This document shows, piece by piece, positions 47,599 through 57,173 of a DNA stretch of 64,000 bases (position 1 is the first letter of the stretch; every line of letters starts with the position of its first letter). The DNA lies in contig NZ_LROY01000002.1 in assembly GCF_001639145.1 (NCBI RefSeq), positions 838,501 to 902,500 of the forward strand. Reading direction: 5' to 3'. This stretch comes from Microbulbifer sp. Q7 (GTDB lineage: Bacteria; Pseudomonadota; Gammaproteobacteria; Pseudomonadales; Cellvibrionaceae). The notes beneath the pieces are model-generated. The model did not search any database. It was not told where the DNA came from and worked only from the letters and a program-made list of their open reading frames with translations. The translations under genes were made by a program, and so were the position numbers.

Positions 47599-47929
47599 GT
47601 TTCCTTATAATTCCGTGCTTTCTGACCGCTGACGGCCCGGGGGCGGCTATTGTAGCGGTGAAACGTGGCCGGTGCAGGTTTGGGCTCCGCGCGGGGCAAA
47701 ATTTGCGGTTATGAGCGCGGGACGGAGAGCGGATTCTCCGGTGCTTTCGGCGTCGGGAAAATGTAGTTTAACTACAGTTTTTAGCCTATTTTTTACGCGG
47801 TTGCGTGGCCCCAAGTGAATACACATAATGCGCCGGCCTTCACCCCCGAGGCGAGATTCAGAGCCGTTCTGATCGTCCGGGCCGGGCGGAGGCGCGACCC
47901 CCATTATCACTCTGCAGAGGTGTCCGACT
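47599..47929. other. 331-base divergent gap between mfd and gapdh
   Basis: Holds the promoters of both genes. The only strong signal is the HexR-like palindrome listed separately; TATTTT at 47787-47792 could be a -10 for the dehydrogenase gene. No small gene was found. Confidence 0.6.
47762..47776. promoter_or_regulatory. HexR-like operator upstream of gapdh
   Basis: TGTAGTTTAACTACA is a 15-base palindrome that fits the published HexR-type pattern TGTARTNNNAYTACA of gammaproteobacteria (as I remember it). It lies 153 bases before the dehydrogenase start. HexR controls central carbon genes, including gap-type genes, in response to KDPG. The assignment is by pattern and context. Confidence 0.6.
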
Positions 47930-49387
47930 GTGACTCAGAAGCGACCGAAGCCCGCTGACTTCTTCAAGGACTGGAAAGCGCGTGAAGCGCTGGCGGAATC
48001 CATGATTCCGATGATTGGCAAGCTCAACCGGGAAAGCAACGTCGGCATTTATATGTACGGCCAAAACCTGGTGAACCGCTCCGTACTCAGCATTATGAAA
48101 GCCCACCGTTTTGTACGTCAGGTGGAAGAGAACGAGCTGTCTGAGTTTGAAACCTATCCGGTGCTCGAGGCTATCTGCAAGCTGGATCTGGGTCCCGTAC
48201 ATATCGACCTGGGTACGCTGACCAATAAGTACATGCGCGACCAGCGTGGCCTCTCCATTGAAGAGTTCGTGCGCGAAGAACTCGCCGACGCCGGGGGCGC
48301 GGGCAAGCCGCTGCCGCAAACCCAGGACGTGGTTATCTACGGTTTCGGACGTATCGGTCGTCTGGTTGCCCGCTTGCTGATTGAAAAAGCAGGTAGTGGT
48401 GATGTGCTGCGTCTGCGCGCCATCGTGCTGCGCAAGGGCAAGGCCGACAACGATCTGGTCAAGCGCGCCTCTCTGCTGCGTCGCGACTCCGTACACGGCG
48501 CCTTCAACGGCACCATCCGTGTAGACGAGGAGACCAGCTCCCTGATCTGCAACGGCAACGAAGTGAAGGTGATCTACGCCAACTCCCCGCAGGAAGTGGA
48601 TTACACCCAGCACGGTATCAACAATGCGCTGATTGTCGACAGTACCGGTGTATGGCGCGATGAAGAGGGCCTGTCCCAGCACCTCGAAAGCAAGGGTGCC
48701 GCCAAGGTGTTGCTGACCGCACCGGGCAAGGGTGACCTGAAGAACATCGTGTACGGCATCAACAACGGCGAGATCAAGCCGGAAGACAAGATCCTGTCGG
48801 CGGCCTCCTGTACCACCAACGCGATTGTGCCGGTGCTGAAGGCCATGATGGACAAATACGGCGTTGAGCACGGTCACGTGGAGACGGTACACGCCTACAC
48901 CAATGACCAGAACCTGATCGACAACTACCACAAGGGCGAGCGTCGCGGCCGTTCCGCTGCGCTGAACATGGTACTGACCGAGACTGGCGCGGCCAAAGCG
49001 GTGTCCAAGGCCTTGCCGGAGCTGAAAGGCAAGCTCACCGGTAACGCGATCCGCGTACCGACCCCGAACGTGTCCATGGCGATCCTGAACCTGCGCCTGG
49101 GCAAGCACACCACCAAGGAAGAGTTGAACGAGTACATGCGCGAGGTTGCGTTGCACTCACCGCTGCGTCAGCAGATCGACTTTACCAATTCCCCGGAAGT
49201 GGTATCCAGTGACTTCGTGGGCTCCCGTCGCGCCTGTGTATTCGACTCCATTGCCACCATCGTGGAAGAGGACAATGCGGTTCTCTACTGCTGGTACGAC
49301 AATGAATTCGGCTACAGCTGCCAGGTGGTGCGCTGCCTGGAAGACATGGCTGGCGTACGCTACGAGCTGTTCCCGAAGAAGGACTAA
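47930..49387 (+). CDS. gap: Glyceraldehyde-3-phosphate dehydrogenase, long form
   Basis: 485 residues, against about 335 for standard GAPDH. An extra N-terminal part of about 125 residues (RPKPADFFKDWKAREALAES) precedes the Rossmann start VVIYGFGRIGRLVARLL. The catalytic Cys is in SAASCTTNAIVPVLKAMMD and His in the EHGHVETVHAYTNDQNL region. This long form next to mfd and nqr is the PA3001-type of pseudomonads, usually considered gluconeogenic or with its own regulation. Start is GTG 47930. The HexR-like box supports carbon-flow control. Confidence 0.93.
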   Translation: MTQKRPKPADFFKDWKAREALAESMIPMIGKLNRESNVGIYMYGQNLVNRSVLSIMKAHRFVRQVEENELSEFETYPVLEAICKLDLGPVHIDLGTLTNKYMRDQRGLSIEEFVREELADAGGAGKPLPQTQDVVIYGFGRIGRLVARLLIEKAGSGDVLRLRAIVLRKGKADNDLVKRASLLRRDSVHGAFNGTIRVDEETSSLICNGNEVKVIYANSPQEVDYTQHGINNALIVDSTGVWRDEEGLSQHLESKGAAKVLLTAPGKGDLKNIVYGINNGEIKPEDKILSAASCTTNAIVPVLKAMMDKYGVEHGHVETVHAYTNDQNLIDNYHKGERRGRSAALNMVLTETGAAKAVSKALPELKGKLTGNAIRVPTPNVSMAILNLRLGKHTTKEELNEYMREVALHSPLRQQIDFTNSPEVVSSDFVGSRRACVFDSIATIVEEDNAVLYCWYDNEFGYSCQVVRCLEDMAGVRYELFPKKD

Positions 49388-49584
49388 CGGGTCCTGATGC
49401 CGCAGGGGAGGGCGCTGGCTCTTCTCTGTGGTGCCCGTGGCGCGGTCGATTGGTCAGGCAGATCAATTCCGCGCCACGCCATTCACGCCAGCCGAGCCGG
49501 TTCCCCGGTCGGCGCCTCCAACTAAAGTCGTTGTTTTTTCAGCAAAATTTTCCTCATCCTGAGTCGATTTGGCTCTATCTGCTC

Positions 49585-49613
49585 TGGTAAAGCCACGGCC
49601 CCATCCTTATAAT
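49585..49613 (+). promoter_or_regulatory. Sigma70-type promoter candidate for the nqr operon
   Basis: A perfect TATAAT at 49608-49613 is preceded 17 bases upstream by TGGTAA, a poor -35. Transcription would begin near 49620, giving a leader of nearly 280 bases to nqrA. Confidence 0.45.
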
Positions 49614-49641
49614 GCGCGCGATTTTGCGGGGCCGCCGTGCG

Positions 49642-49705
49642 CCGGGAGTGTGTTTGCGTGAAGGCCGCGTGTTGCGGTCGCAATGCGAGACTTTACGCCC
49701 CCCGG
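49642..49705 (+). promoter_or_regulatory. Multi-stem RNA structure candidate in the nqrA leader
   Basis: CCGGG (49642-49646) pairs with CCCGG (49701-49705). Inside, GCGTGAAG (49656-49663) pairs with CTTTACGC (49691-49698) with one G-U pair, and inside that GCCGC (49664-49668) pairs with GCGGT (49674-49678) around GTGTT. Further hairpins follow around CAGC/GCTG near 49711 and ATAGC/GCTAT near 49760-49783. The nested arrangement suggests a folded leader RNA or a small RNA, not random sequence. Confidence 0.4.
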
Positions 49706-49896
49706 AGTGCAGCAGCCGCTGCCTGCAGCGCCACAGAGGTCGCCAGGCGAGCGGGAGCCATAGCGCCGGTAGTTCGGGGCTATCCTCAGGAGTACCACGG
49801 CCTAAGTCCCCGCCATGGGTTTCTGCTTTTCATTTTTAGTGTTTTCTAACTCTAGATTTTTATAAACCTACCAACTTAGAACTTAGGCATAGGCGT

Positions 49897-51237
49897 ATGA
49901 GAAAGATCCGTCGGGGATTGGATTTACCCATATCCGGCGCGCCCGAGCAGGTCATCCACGATGGCCCTGCTGCCAAAACTGTTGCGGTGGTCGGTCCCGA
50001 TTACAACGGGATGAAGCCCACCATGGCGGTTGCGGAAGGGGATAGCGTCAAACTCGGACAGCTGCTGTTCACCGATAAGAAAACCGAAGGCGTGCGTTAC
50101 ACTGCACCGGCCGCCGGTCGCGTGGTTGCCATCAACCGTGGCGCCCGTCGCGTGCTGCAGTCTGTGGTCATCGAAGTCGAAGGTGATGAGGCCGAGCAGT
50201 TTGCCAGCTACAGCGCTGACCAGCTGGGCAGCCTGACTGCGGAGCAGGTGCGTGAAAACCTGGTGGAGTCCGGCCTGTGGACGGCTCTGCGTACCCGCCC
50301 TTTCAGCAAGGTGCCGGCACTTGATGCCCAGCCATCCGCGCTCTTCATCAATGCCATGGATACCAATCCGCTGGCCGCTGACCCGGTTGTGGTCATCGCC
50401 GAGCAGCGCGATGCGTTCGCTCAGGGTGTTGAGATCCTTTCCAAGCTGGCTGACAAGACCTTTGTCTGCACCGCGCCGGATGCTGACATTCCGGTGCCGG
50501 GCACGGCTTCCGTGCAGCGCGAAGCCTTTGCAGGCCCGCACCCGGCAGGTCTCTCGGGAACCCATATCCACTTCCTGCACCCGGTCAAGCCCGGCCGTCA
50601 GGTATGGACCATCGGTTACCAGGACGTGATTGCCGTGGGCAAACTGTTCGAAACCGGCAAGTTGTTCACCGACCGTGTGATTGCCCTGGGTGGCCCTCAG
50701 GTCAACAATCCGCGTCTGATCCGCACCCGTCTGGGCGCCGACCTGACAGCGCTGACTGCGGGTGAACTGAAAGACGGCGACAACCGTCTCATTTCCGGTT
50801 CTGTGTTCGGTGGGCTTACTGCTACCGGCCCGCTGGCCTATCTCGGCCGCTACGCCAATCAGGTGAGCGTGCTGGTGGAAGGCAAAGAACGTCCGTTCCT
50901 GCACTACCTGCGGGCGGGCAACAAGCGTTTCTCTGCACTGCCGATTTACCTGTCGCGCCTGTTCAAGAATCGTTTGTACGATTTCACCACCAGTGCCAAT
51001 GGCTCCGAGCGTGCCATGGTGCCGATCGGCGCCTACGAGCGCGTGGTTCCCCTCGACGTGCTGCCGACGCAACTGTTGCGCGCACTGATTGTCGGTGACA
51101 CCGCGACCGCCCAGCAGCTGGGCGCGCTGGAGCTGGACGAGGAAGATCTGGCCCTGTGCACCTTCGTGTGTCCAGGCAAGTACGAGTACGGTCCCATTTT
51201 GCGGGATAACCTGACCCGTATTGAGAAGGAGGGTTAA
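49897..51237 (+). CDS. nqrA: Na+-translocating NADH:quinone reductase subunit A
   Basis: 446 residues, the soluble subunit that binds near the membrane and takes part in quinone reduction. It starts [20 protein letters not shown], the typical NqrA beginning, and has [20 protein letters not shown] and [23 protein letters not shown] later. It heads the six-gene operon; the nqrB ATG follows two bases after its stop, with GGAGGG and AAGG sites in between. The leader upstream is unusually long. Confidence 0.98.
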   Translation: MRKIRRGLDLPISGAPEQVIHDGPAAKTVAVVGPDYNGMKPTMAVAEGDSVKLGQLLFTDKKTEGVRYTAPAAGRVVAINRGARRVLQSVVIEVEGDEAEQFASYSADQLGSLTAEQVRENLVESGLWTALRTRPFSKVPALDAQPSALFINAMDTNPLAADPVVVIAEQRDAFAQGVEILSKLADKTFVCTAPDADIPVPGTASVQREAFAGPHPAGLSGTHIHFLHPVKPGRQVWTIGYQDVIAVGKLFETGKLFTDRVIALGGPQVNNPRLIRTRLGADLTALTAGELKDGDNRLISGSVFGGLTATGPLAYLGRYANQVSVLVEGKERPFLHYLRAGNKRFSALPIYLSRLFKNRLYDFTTSANGSERAMVPIGAYERVVPLDVLPTQLLRALIVGDTATAQQLGALELDEEDLALCTFVCPGKYEYGPILRDNLTRIEKEG

Positions 51238-51239
51238 GG

Positions 51240-52451
51240 ATGTTGCGCAAGTTCCTCGATTCCATCGAGCCGCATTTCCACAAGGGCGGCAAATACGAAA
51301 AGTTCTACGCGCTATACGAAGCGATTGATACCGGCCTGTTTCAGCCGGCCGATCGCACCAAGACTACCGCTCACGTACGTGACGGTATCGATCTGAAGCG
51401 CATCATGATCACCGTTTGGGCCTGTGCCATGCTGGCGGCCTTCTGGGGTATGTACAATATCGGTTATCAGTCCAACCTGATCATCGCCGATATGGGCACC
51501 ACCGAGTTTGAAGGCTGGCGCCACGCCATTATTGGCGCGCTCACCAGCTACAATGCCGGTAGCGTCTGGGACAACTTCGTCTACGGGGCCATGTACTTCT
51601 TGCCAATTTACCTGGTGACGTTCATCGTCGGCGGTATCTGGGAAGTATTGTTCGCAGCGGTACGCGGCCACGAAGTCAACGAAGGCTTCTTCGTGACCTC
51701 GATCCTGTTCGCGCTGACCTGTCCGCCGGACCTGCCCCTGTGGCTGGTGGGCATGGGCATCAGCTTCGGTGTGGTGATCGGTAAGGAAGTGTTCGGAGGC
51801 ACCGGCAAGAACTTCCTCAACCCGGCGCTGACTGGTCGTGCCTTCCTGTACTTTGCCTACCCGGCCTCCATGTCTGGCGACATGGTGTGGACCGCGGTCG
51901 ACGGCTATACCGGCGCTACCGCGCTGTCCGTTCTGGCGAACGAAGGTGTCGTAAACGGTGTGGTGAATGCCGCAGCGGGCCCGCTGACCTGGTGGGATGC
52001 GTTCTTCGGCAACATGCACGGCTCCATCGGTGAGACCTCCACCTTTGTGATCCTGATCGCCGGCGTCATCCTGATGGGCATGAAGATTGCCAGCTGGCGC
52101 ATCGTGGCCGGTACCCTGCTGGGTATGATGGCTACCTCGACGCTGTTCAACTTTATCGGCTCCGAGACCAACGTCTTCTTCAATGTGCCCTGGTACTGGC
52201 ACCTGGTTGTAGGCGGCTTTGCGTTCGGTCTGATCTTTATGACCACCGACCCGGTGTCCGCAGCCATGACCAATATGGGTCGCTGGTACTACGGCATCCT
52301 GATTGGTGTGATGACCGTCCTGATCCGTGTCGTGAACCCGGCCTTCCCGGAAGGCATCATGCTGGCGATCCTGTTCGCCAACCTGTTCGCGCCGCTGTTT
52401 GACCACTTCGTGGTGCAGTCCAATATCAAACGGAGGTTGGCACGTGGCTAA
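51240..52451 (+). CDS. nqrB: Na+-translocating NADH:quinone reductase subunit B
   Basis: 403 residues, about ten membrane helices. It carries riboflavin and a covalent FMN; the flavinylated Thr is T227 in [10 protein letters not shown] (motif D-G-x-S/T-G-A-T). [20 protein letters not shown] is the conserved RnfD/NqrB segment. It pumps Na+ together with NqrD, E and F. The end overlaps the nqrC start by eight bases. Confidence 0.98.
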   Translation: MLRKFLDSIEPHFHKGGKYEKFYALYEAIDTGLFQPADRTKTTAHVRDGIDLKRIMITVWACAMLAAFWGMYNIGYQSNLIIADMGTTEFEGWRHAIIGALTSYNAGSVWDNFVYGAMYFLPIYLVTFIVGGIWEVLFAAVRGHEVNEGFFVTSILFALTCPPDLPLWLVGMGISFGVVIGKEVFGGTGKNFLNPALTGRAFLYFAYPASMSGDMVWTAVDGYTGATALSVLANEGVVNGVVNAAAGPLTWWDAFFGNMHGSIGETSTFVILIAGVILMGMKIASWRIVAGTLLGMMATSTLFNFIGSETNVFFNVPWYWHLVVGGFAFGLIFMTTDPVSAAMTNMGRWYYGILIGVMTVLIRVVNPAFPEGIMLAILFANLFAPLFDHFVVQSNIKRRLARG

Positions 52452-53226
52452 TAAAGATTCCGTCAAGGGAACACTGATCGTAGCCCTGGTGCTGTGTATC
52501 GTCTGTTCCGTCATTGTTTCCACCGCCGCGGTGATGCTGAAGCCCATGCAGCAGGCAAATGCTGCATTGGACCTCAAGCGCAACGTGCTGCTGGCTGGCG
52601 ACCTGATCGATCCGAACCAGGCTGGTAAGGATGCGGTTGAGTCCGCATTTGCCAATGTCACCATCAAGTATGTGGACCTGCGCACTGGCAAGTTCACCGA
52701 TGAGGCGCCGGCAGGCGGCAGCGGTCGCGCCGCTGCGAAAATCCCCTCCGCCAGCGACAAGCTGACTCCGGAGCAGGACGTTGCCAAAATCATCCGCCGC
52801 GAGCACATCAAAGAAGTGTATCTGGTGGAAGAGAACGGCGAGCTGCAGAAGGTGATTCTGCCGGTGCGCGGTTACGGCCTGTGGGGTCAGCTGTACGGCT
52901 TCCTCGCGCTGCAAAATGACCTCAATACCGTTGCCGGCCTGGGCTTTTACGAGCACAAGGAAACACCGGGACTGGGTGGCGAAGTTGACAACCCCAACTG
53001 GAAAGCGATCTGGGAAGGCAAGAAGGTCTATGCCGAAGATGGTGACGTGGCGTTGAGCGTGATCAAGGGCAGTGTTGATCAAAACACTCCGAATGCCGAG
53101 TACAAGGTCGATGGCCTGTCCGGCGCAACCCTGACCAGTAAGGGTGTCGATAACCTGGTCGAGTTCTGGCTCGGCAGTGAAGGTTACGGCCCCTTCCTGA
53201 AAAACCTGAAAGCAGGGGAGGCGTAA
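52444..53226 (+). CDS. nqrC: Na+-translocating NADH:quinone reductase subunit C
   Basis: 260 residues. One N-terminal membrane helix ([20 protein letters not shown]) and a periplasmic FMN domain whose FMN-bearing Thr is T229 in [13 protein letters not shown] place the start at GTG 52444, which follows GGAGG (52432-52436) by seven bases; the open frame extends to 52399 within nqrB. FMN is attached by ApbE, encoded downstream. Confidence 0.97.
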   Translation: MANKDSVKGTLIVALVLCIVCSVIVSTAAVMLKPMQQANAALDLKRNVLLAGDLIDPNQAGKDAVESAFANVTIKYVDLRTGKFTDEAPAGGSGRAAAKIPSASDKLTPEQDVAKIIRREHIKEVYLVEENGELQKVILPVRGYGLWGQLYGFLALQNDLNTVAGLGFYEHKETPGLGGEVDNPNWKAIWEGKKVYAEDGDVALSVIKGSVDQNTPNAEYKVDGLSGATLTSKGVDNLVEFWLGSEGYGPFLKNLKAGEA

Positions 53227-53230
53227 CATC

Positions 53231-53899
53231 ATGAAATTGAAAGATACTCTGCTGGAGCCGATCTTTACCAATAACCCTATCGCGTTGCAGATCCTCGGTA
53301 TCTGTTCCGCGCTGGCGGTAACCAGCTCCCTGAAGGTGACACTGGTAATGTGTGTGGCACTGACCGTAGTGGTCTGCTGCTCCAACGTACTGGTGTCCCT
53401 GATCCGTACCCAGATCCCCAACAGCATCCGTATCATCGTGCAGATGACCGTGATTGCCTCGCTGGTAATTCTGGTGGACCAGGTGATCAAGGCGCTTGCC
53501 TATGATATTTCCAAGCAGCTGTCGGTATTCGTTGGTCTGATTATTACCAACTGTATCGTGATGGGCCGCGCGGAAGCTTTCGCCATGAAACATGGCCCGA
53601 AAGAGAGCTTCTTCGACGGCCTCGGCAACGGACTGGGTTACAGCGTGATCCTGATCGGTCTCGCGGTTATTCGTGAACTGTTTGGTGCCGGCACCCTGTT
53701 TGGTTATCCGATTCTCGAAACCATTAATAACGGTGGCTGGTATGTCCCCAACGGCATGCTGCTGTTGCCGCCGAGCGCATTCTTCCTGATCGGTCTGTTC
53801 ATCTGGGCGATCCGTACTTGGAAGCCTGCGCAGGTGGAAGAGGACGAATTCAAGATTACGTCCAATTCCAAAGTGCCGCTGGCGCAGCAGGAGGCCTGA
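53231..53899 (+). CDS. nqrD: Na+-translocating NADH:quinone reductase subunit D
   Basis: 222 residues, six membrane helices. It starts [28 protein letters not shown] and has [18 protein letters not shown], whose Cys belongs to the membrane iron-sulfur centre shared with NqrE. Paralogous to NqrE and RnfA/E. Gap to nqrC is four bases. Confidence 0.97.
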   Translation: MKLKDTLLEPIFTNNPIALQILGICSALAVTSSLKVTLVMCVALTVVVCCSNVLVSLIRTQIPNSIRIIVQMTVIASLVILVDQVIKALAYDISKQLSVFVGLIITNCIVMGRAEAFAMKHGPKESFFDGLGNGLGYSVILIGLAVIRELFGAGTLFGYPILETINNGGWYVPNGMLLLPPSAFFLIGLFIWAIRTWKPAQVEEDEFKITSNSKVPLAQQEA

Positions 53900-53902
53900 T
53901 AG

Positions 53903-54511
53903 ATGGAACATTATATTTCTCTAATTATCCGCGCCATTTTCGTTGAAAACATGGCGCTGGCCTTCTTCCTCGGGATGTGTACCTTCCTGGCGGTATCCAA
54001 GAAGGTAGATGCGGCGATCGGTCTGGGTGTTGCAGTTGTTGTGGTACTGACCATTACGGTACCGGTCAACAACCTGATTTACGCCTACCTGCTGAAAGAT
54101 GGTGCGCTCGCCTGGGCGGGTTATCCCGACGTTGACCTCAGCTTCCTCGGGCTGCTGTCTTACATCGGCGTAATCGCGGCTCTGGTGCAGATCCTGGAAA
54201 TGTTCCTGGATAAGTATGTACCGGCGCTCTACAACGCCCTGGGTGTATTCCTGCCTCTGATTACCGTGAACTGCGCCATCCTGGGTGCGTCACTGTTCAT
54301 GGTCGAGCGCGAATACAACTTCGGTGAGAGTGTTGCCTACGGCTTTGGTGCCGGTATCGGCTGGGCACTGGCGATTACCGCACTGGCCGGTATCCGCGAA
54401 AAACTTAAGTACAGTGATGTACCCGATGGCCTGAAAGGTCTGGGTATCACCTTTATCACCGTTGGTCTGATGTCGCTTGGCTTCATGTCCTTCGGTGGTA
54501 TCGATATCTAA
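53903..54511 (+). CDS. nqrE: Na+-translocating NADH:quinone reductase subunit E
   Basis: 202 residues, six membrane helices, starting [48 protein letters not shown] contains the matching Cys of the NqrD/NqrE iron-sulfur site. Three bases separate it from nqrD. Confidence 0.97.
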   Translation: MEHYISLIIRAIFVENMALAFFLGMCTFLAVSKKVDAAIGLGVAVVVVLTITVPVNNLIYAYLLKDGALAWAGYPDVDLSFLGLLSYIGVIAALVQILEMFLDKYVPALYNALGVFLPLITVNCAILGASLFMVEREYNFGESVAYGFGAGIGWALAITALAGIREKLKYSDVPDGLKGLGITFITVGLMSLGFMSFGGIDI

Positions 54512-54528
54512 TCGGGGAGCGCAATACG

Positions 54529-55752
54529 ATGAATCTGGAAATTATTCTCGGCGTTGCGATGTTTACCGTGATTGTGCTGGCACTGGTGGCGGTTATCCTC
54601 GTTGCCCGTTCTCGCCTGGTAAACACCGGTGACGTCAATATCGTGGTCAACGGTGAGAAAACGCTCACCGTACCGGCCGGCGGTAAACTGCTGCAGACTT
54701 TGGCTGCCAACAACCTGTTCCTGGCTTCGGCTTGTGGTGGTGGTGGCTCCTGCGCACAGTGTGTGTGTGTGATTGAAGAGGGCGGTGGCGACATGCTGCC
54801 GACCGAAGCGGCACACTTCACTCCGCGTGAAGCCAAAGAAGGCAAGCGTCTGTCCTGTCAGGTTGCGGTCAAGCAGGACATGAAGATCGAAGTGCCTGAA
54901 GAGGTGTTTGGTGTGAAACAGTGGGAATGCACTGTGGAATCCAACCCCAACGTGGCCACCTTCATTAAAGAGCTGACCCTGAAGCTGCCGGAAGGCGAGA
55001 ACGTCGACTTCCGTGCGGGTGGTTACGTTCAGCTGGAAGCGCCGCCCCATCACGTGAAGTTCTCCGACTTCGATATCGAAGAAGAGTACCGCGGTGACTG
55101 GGAGCACTTTGGCTTCTTCAAGCTGGAGTCCAAAGTCACCGAACCGGTGGTTCGTGCCTACTCCATGGCCAACTACCCGGAAGAGAAGGGCGTTGTTAAG
55201 TTCAACATCCGTATCGCGACACCGCCGCCGCGTACCGAAGGTATTCCGCCGGGTCAGATGTCTTCCTACGTCTTCAACCTGAAGCCAGGTGACACCATGC
55301 GCGTTTACGGTCCCTTCGGTGAGTTCTTCGCCAAGGATACCGACAACGAAATGGTCTTCATCGGTGGTGGTGCCGGCATGGCGCCCATGCGTTCGCACAT
55401 CTTTGACCAGCTGAAGCGTCTGCACTCCAGCCGCAAGATCAGCTTCTGGTACGGTGCGCGCTCCCTGCGCGAGATGTTCTACGAGGATGACTACAACGGC
55501 CTGCAGGAAGAGTTCGACAACTTCCAGTGGCATATTGCGTTGTCTGATCCGCAGCCGGAGGACAACTGGGAAGGCTACACCGGTTTCATCCACAATGTGG
55601 TGTACGAAAACTACCTGAAGGACCACCCGGCGCCGGAAGACTGTGAGTACTACATGTGTGGGCCGCCCATGATGAACGCGGCGGTGATCAATATGCTGAA
55701 AGACCTGGGCGTAGAGGATGACAATATCCTGCTCGACGACTTCGGTGGCTGA
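54529..55752 (+). CDS. nqrF: Na+-translocating NADH:quinone reductase subunit F
   Basis: 407 residues. One N-terminal membrane helix, a 2Fe-2S ferredoxin domain with C69, C75, C78 and C110 ([13 protein letters not shown]), an FAD-binding domain with [11 protein letters not shown] and an NADH-binding domain with [13 protein letters not shown] and [11 protein letters not shown]. It receives electrons from NADH and passes them to the iron-sulfur and FMN centres. GGGGAG precedes the ATG. A strong terminator hairpin lies 32 bases after the stop. Confidence 0.98.
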   Translation: MNLEIILGVAMFTVIVLALVAVILVARSRLVNTGDVNIVVNGEKTLTVPAGGKLLQTLAANNLFLASACGGGGSCAQCVCVIEEGGGDMLPTEAAHFTPREAKEGKRLSCQVAVKQDMKIEVPEEVFGVKQWECTVESNPNVATFIKELTLKLPEGENVDFRAGGYVQLEAPPHHVKFSDFDIEEEYRGDWEHFGFFKLESKVTEPVVRAYSMANYPEEKGVVKFNIRIATPPPRTEGIPPGQMSSYVFNLKPGDTMRVYGPFGEFFAKDTDNEMVFIGGGAGMAPMRSHIFDQLKRLHSSRKISFWYGARSLREMFYEDDYNGLQEEFDNFQWHIALSDPQPEDNWEGYTGFIHNVVYENYLKDHPAPEDCEYYMCGPPMMNAAVINMLKDLGVEDDNILLDDFGG

Positions 55753-55758
55753 TCACGC

Positions 55759-56859
55759 ATGATTGGACGTGACAATACATCCACAAAAACAGGGCCGCTC
55801 CTTTCGGCCCTGTTTTTGTTTGTGCCGCGCGGGTTTTCTTCCTTGGTCGGGCTGCTTGGGCTCGGCCTGGCGCTGGTCATTGCCGTCAGCCTGGCCGCTT
55901 GTAGTCCGCAGAAGCAGACCTGGAAGCTCACCGGCCCCACCATGGGAACCGCCTACCACGTTACCGTGGTGGATGTGCCCGCAGGGGTGCAGCGTGCAGA
56001 ATTGCAGGGTGCCATTGATGCGGAGCTGGTTGCGGTCAATCAGGAGATGTCGACCTACATCCCCGACTCGGAACTGATGCGTTTCAACCGCGCACCGGTG
56101 GGCGAAGCGGTGGCCGTGTCACCGCATCTTGCCCAGGTGGTAGAACGCGCCCTGGAGATCTATCAGCACAGCGACGGCGCGTTTGATGTGACCGTGGGCC
56201 CGCTGGTGAACCTGTGGGGTTTTGGCCCGCAGCCGGAGCCGGAAACCATACCCAATGATGGCGAGATTGCGGCGCTGCTCGATGTGATCGGTTCGGATGC
56301 CTTGCTTGTTGAGGGCTCGACGCTCACCAAAACCCGCCCGGTGCAGATTGACCTGTCGGCCATTGCCAAAGGCCACGGCGTTGACCGTGTGGCCGAGCTG
56401 CTGTCCTCGCGCGGTATCGTCAATTACCTGGTGGAGGTGGGTGGTGAGCTGCGCACCGCGGGGGTAAACCCCGAGGGTAACCCCTGGCGCATTGGCGTCG
56501 AGCGCCCGACGGCGGGGCAGGTGGTGCAGAAACCGATTGTGGTGAGTGGCAAGGCCGTGGCGACGTCCGGTGACTATCGCAATTACTACGAGCGGGACGG
56601 CAAGCGCTATGCGCATACCATAGATCCGCGCACCGGGCGGCCGGTAGAGCACCGCCTGGCCTCGGTCACGGTTATCGCCGACACCTGTGCGGAGGCGGAT
56701 GGCTACGCCACAGCGCTGAATGTGATCGGCGCCGATAAAGCGTTAAAATTGGCAGAGCAGCGGCAATTGGCGGTGTTCCTGCTGGTAAAAACCGATTCCG
56801 GGTTCGAAGAGCGCGCCAGTAGTGCGTTTCAGCCCTATCTAGAAAGTCAGGGGAGGTAA
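55759..56859 (+). CDS. apbE: FMN transferase ApbE (flavin:protein transferase, lipoprotein)
   Basis: 366 residues from ATG 55759; a GTG at 55822, just after the terminator hairpin, is an alternative start (345 residues). A lipoprotein signal ends in SLAAC (Cys48), so the enzyme faces the periplasm. ApbE motifs: GPTMGTAYHVTVVD, MSTYIPDSELMRFNR, DVTVGPLVNLWGFG, IAKGHGVDRVAELL and SGDYRNYYERDGKRYAHTIDPRTG. It transfers FMN from FAD to the Thr of NqrB and NqrC. Neither start has a good ribosome site, so the start is uncertain. Confidence 0.94.
   Translation: MIGRDNTSTKTGPLLSALFLFVPRGFSSLVGLLGLGLALVIAVSLAACSPQKQTWKLTGPTMGTAYHVTVVDVPAGVQRAELQGAIDAELVAVNQEMSTYIPDSELMRFNRAPVGEAVAVSPHLAQVVERALEIYQHSDGAFDVTVGPLVNLWGFGPQPEPETIPNDGEIAALLDVIGSDALLVEGSTLTKTRPVQIDLSAIAKGHGVDRVAELLSSRGIVNYLVEVGGELRTAGVNPEGNPWRIGVERPTAGQVVQKPIVVSGKAVATSGDYRNYYERDGKRYAHTIDPRTGRPVEHRLASVTVIADTCAEADGYATALNVIGADKALKLAEQRQLAVFLLVKTDSGFEERASSAFQPYLESQGR
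55784..55818 (+). terminator. Terminator hairpin after nqrF, lying inside the first codons of the apbE frame
   Basis: CAAAAACAGGGCCG pairs with CGGCCCTGTTTTTG, a 14-bp stem with a seven-base loop. The stem core ACAGGGCC is the same as in the terminator at 35674-35717. If apbE starts at ATG 55759 the hairpin is within coding sequence; partial read-through would set apbE level below nqr. Confidence 0.85.
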
Positions 56860-56861
56860 CC

Positions 56862-57128
56862 GTGACTATTTATATTTTTGCATTCTTTCTTATGGTGCTG
56901 CTGGTGGCCGGTATGGCTATTGGTGCCATCCTGCAAAACAAGCCGATAAAAGGCACTTGCGGTGGTCTGAACACACTGGGTATGAAGAAAGACTGCGAAG
57001 TTTGTGGTGGTGACGACGACGAGTGCGAGAAAGAGCAGGAGCGTCAGCGCCAGGCCGCACTGGCAAAAGCCGCTGCGCCGTCTGACCTCGCGTACGATGC
57101 AACCCAAAAGCCCAACAAGCAGTCTTGA
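56862..57128 (+). CDS. nqrM: Na+-NQR maturation protein NqrM (DUF539)
   Basis: 88 residues. One membrane helix at the N-terminus (YIFAFFLMVLLVAGMAIGAI), then the Cys pattern C33, C45, C48, C55 in GTCGGLNTLG, DCEVCGGDDDEC and a charged tail. NqrM is required for assembly of the NQR complex, probably by delivering iron for the NqrD/E centre. Start GTG 56862 follows GGGAGG by five bases and sits two bases after the apbE stop. Confidence 0.95.
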   Translation: MTIYIFAFFLMVLLVAGMAIGAILQNKPIKGTCGGLNTLGMKKDCEVCGGDDDECEKEQERQRQAALAKAAAPSDLAYDATQKPNKQS

Positions 57129-57173
57129 GTTATCCAAGCCTGATTCCACTAAAAATACAAAGACAGTAAATCA

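Larger units (their letters stand above)
49388..49896. other. 509-base gap before nqrA
   Basis: No protein gene is convincing. After the dehydrogenase stop there is no clear terminator. The gap contains a promoter candidate at 49585-49613 and a long leader with several hairpins, listed separately. The last 70 bases are AT-rich with a direct repeat ACTTAGA/ACTTAGG before the nqrA ATG. Confidence 0.7.

Noticed and set aside
49612..49839. A 75-codon frame in the nqrA leader
   Set aside because: It begins inside the -10 hexamer of the promoter candidate and reads as Arg/Ser/Cys-rich shadow of a structured region.
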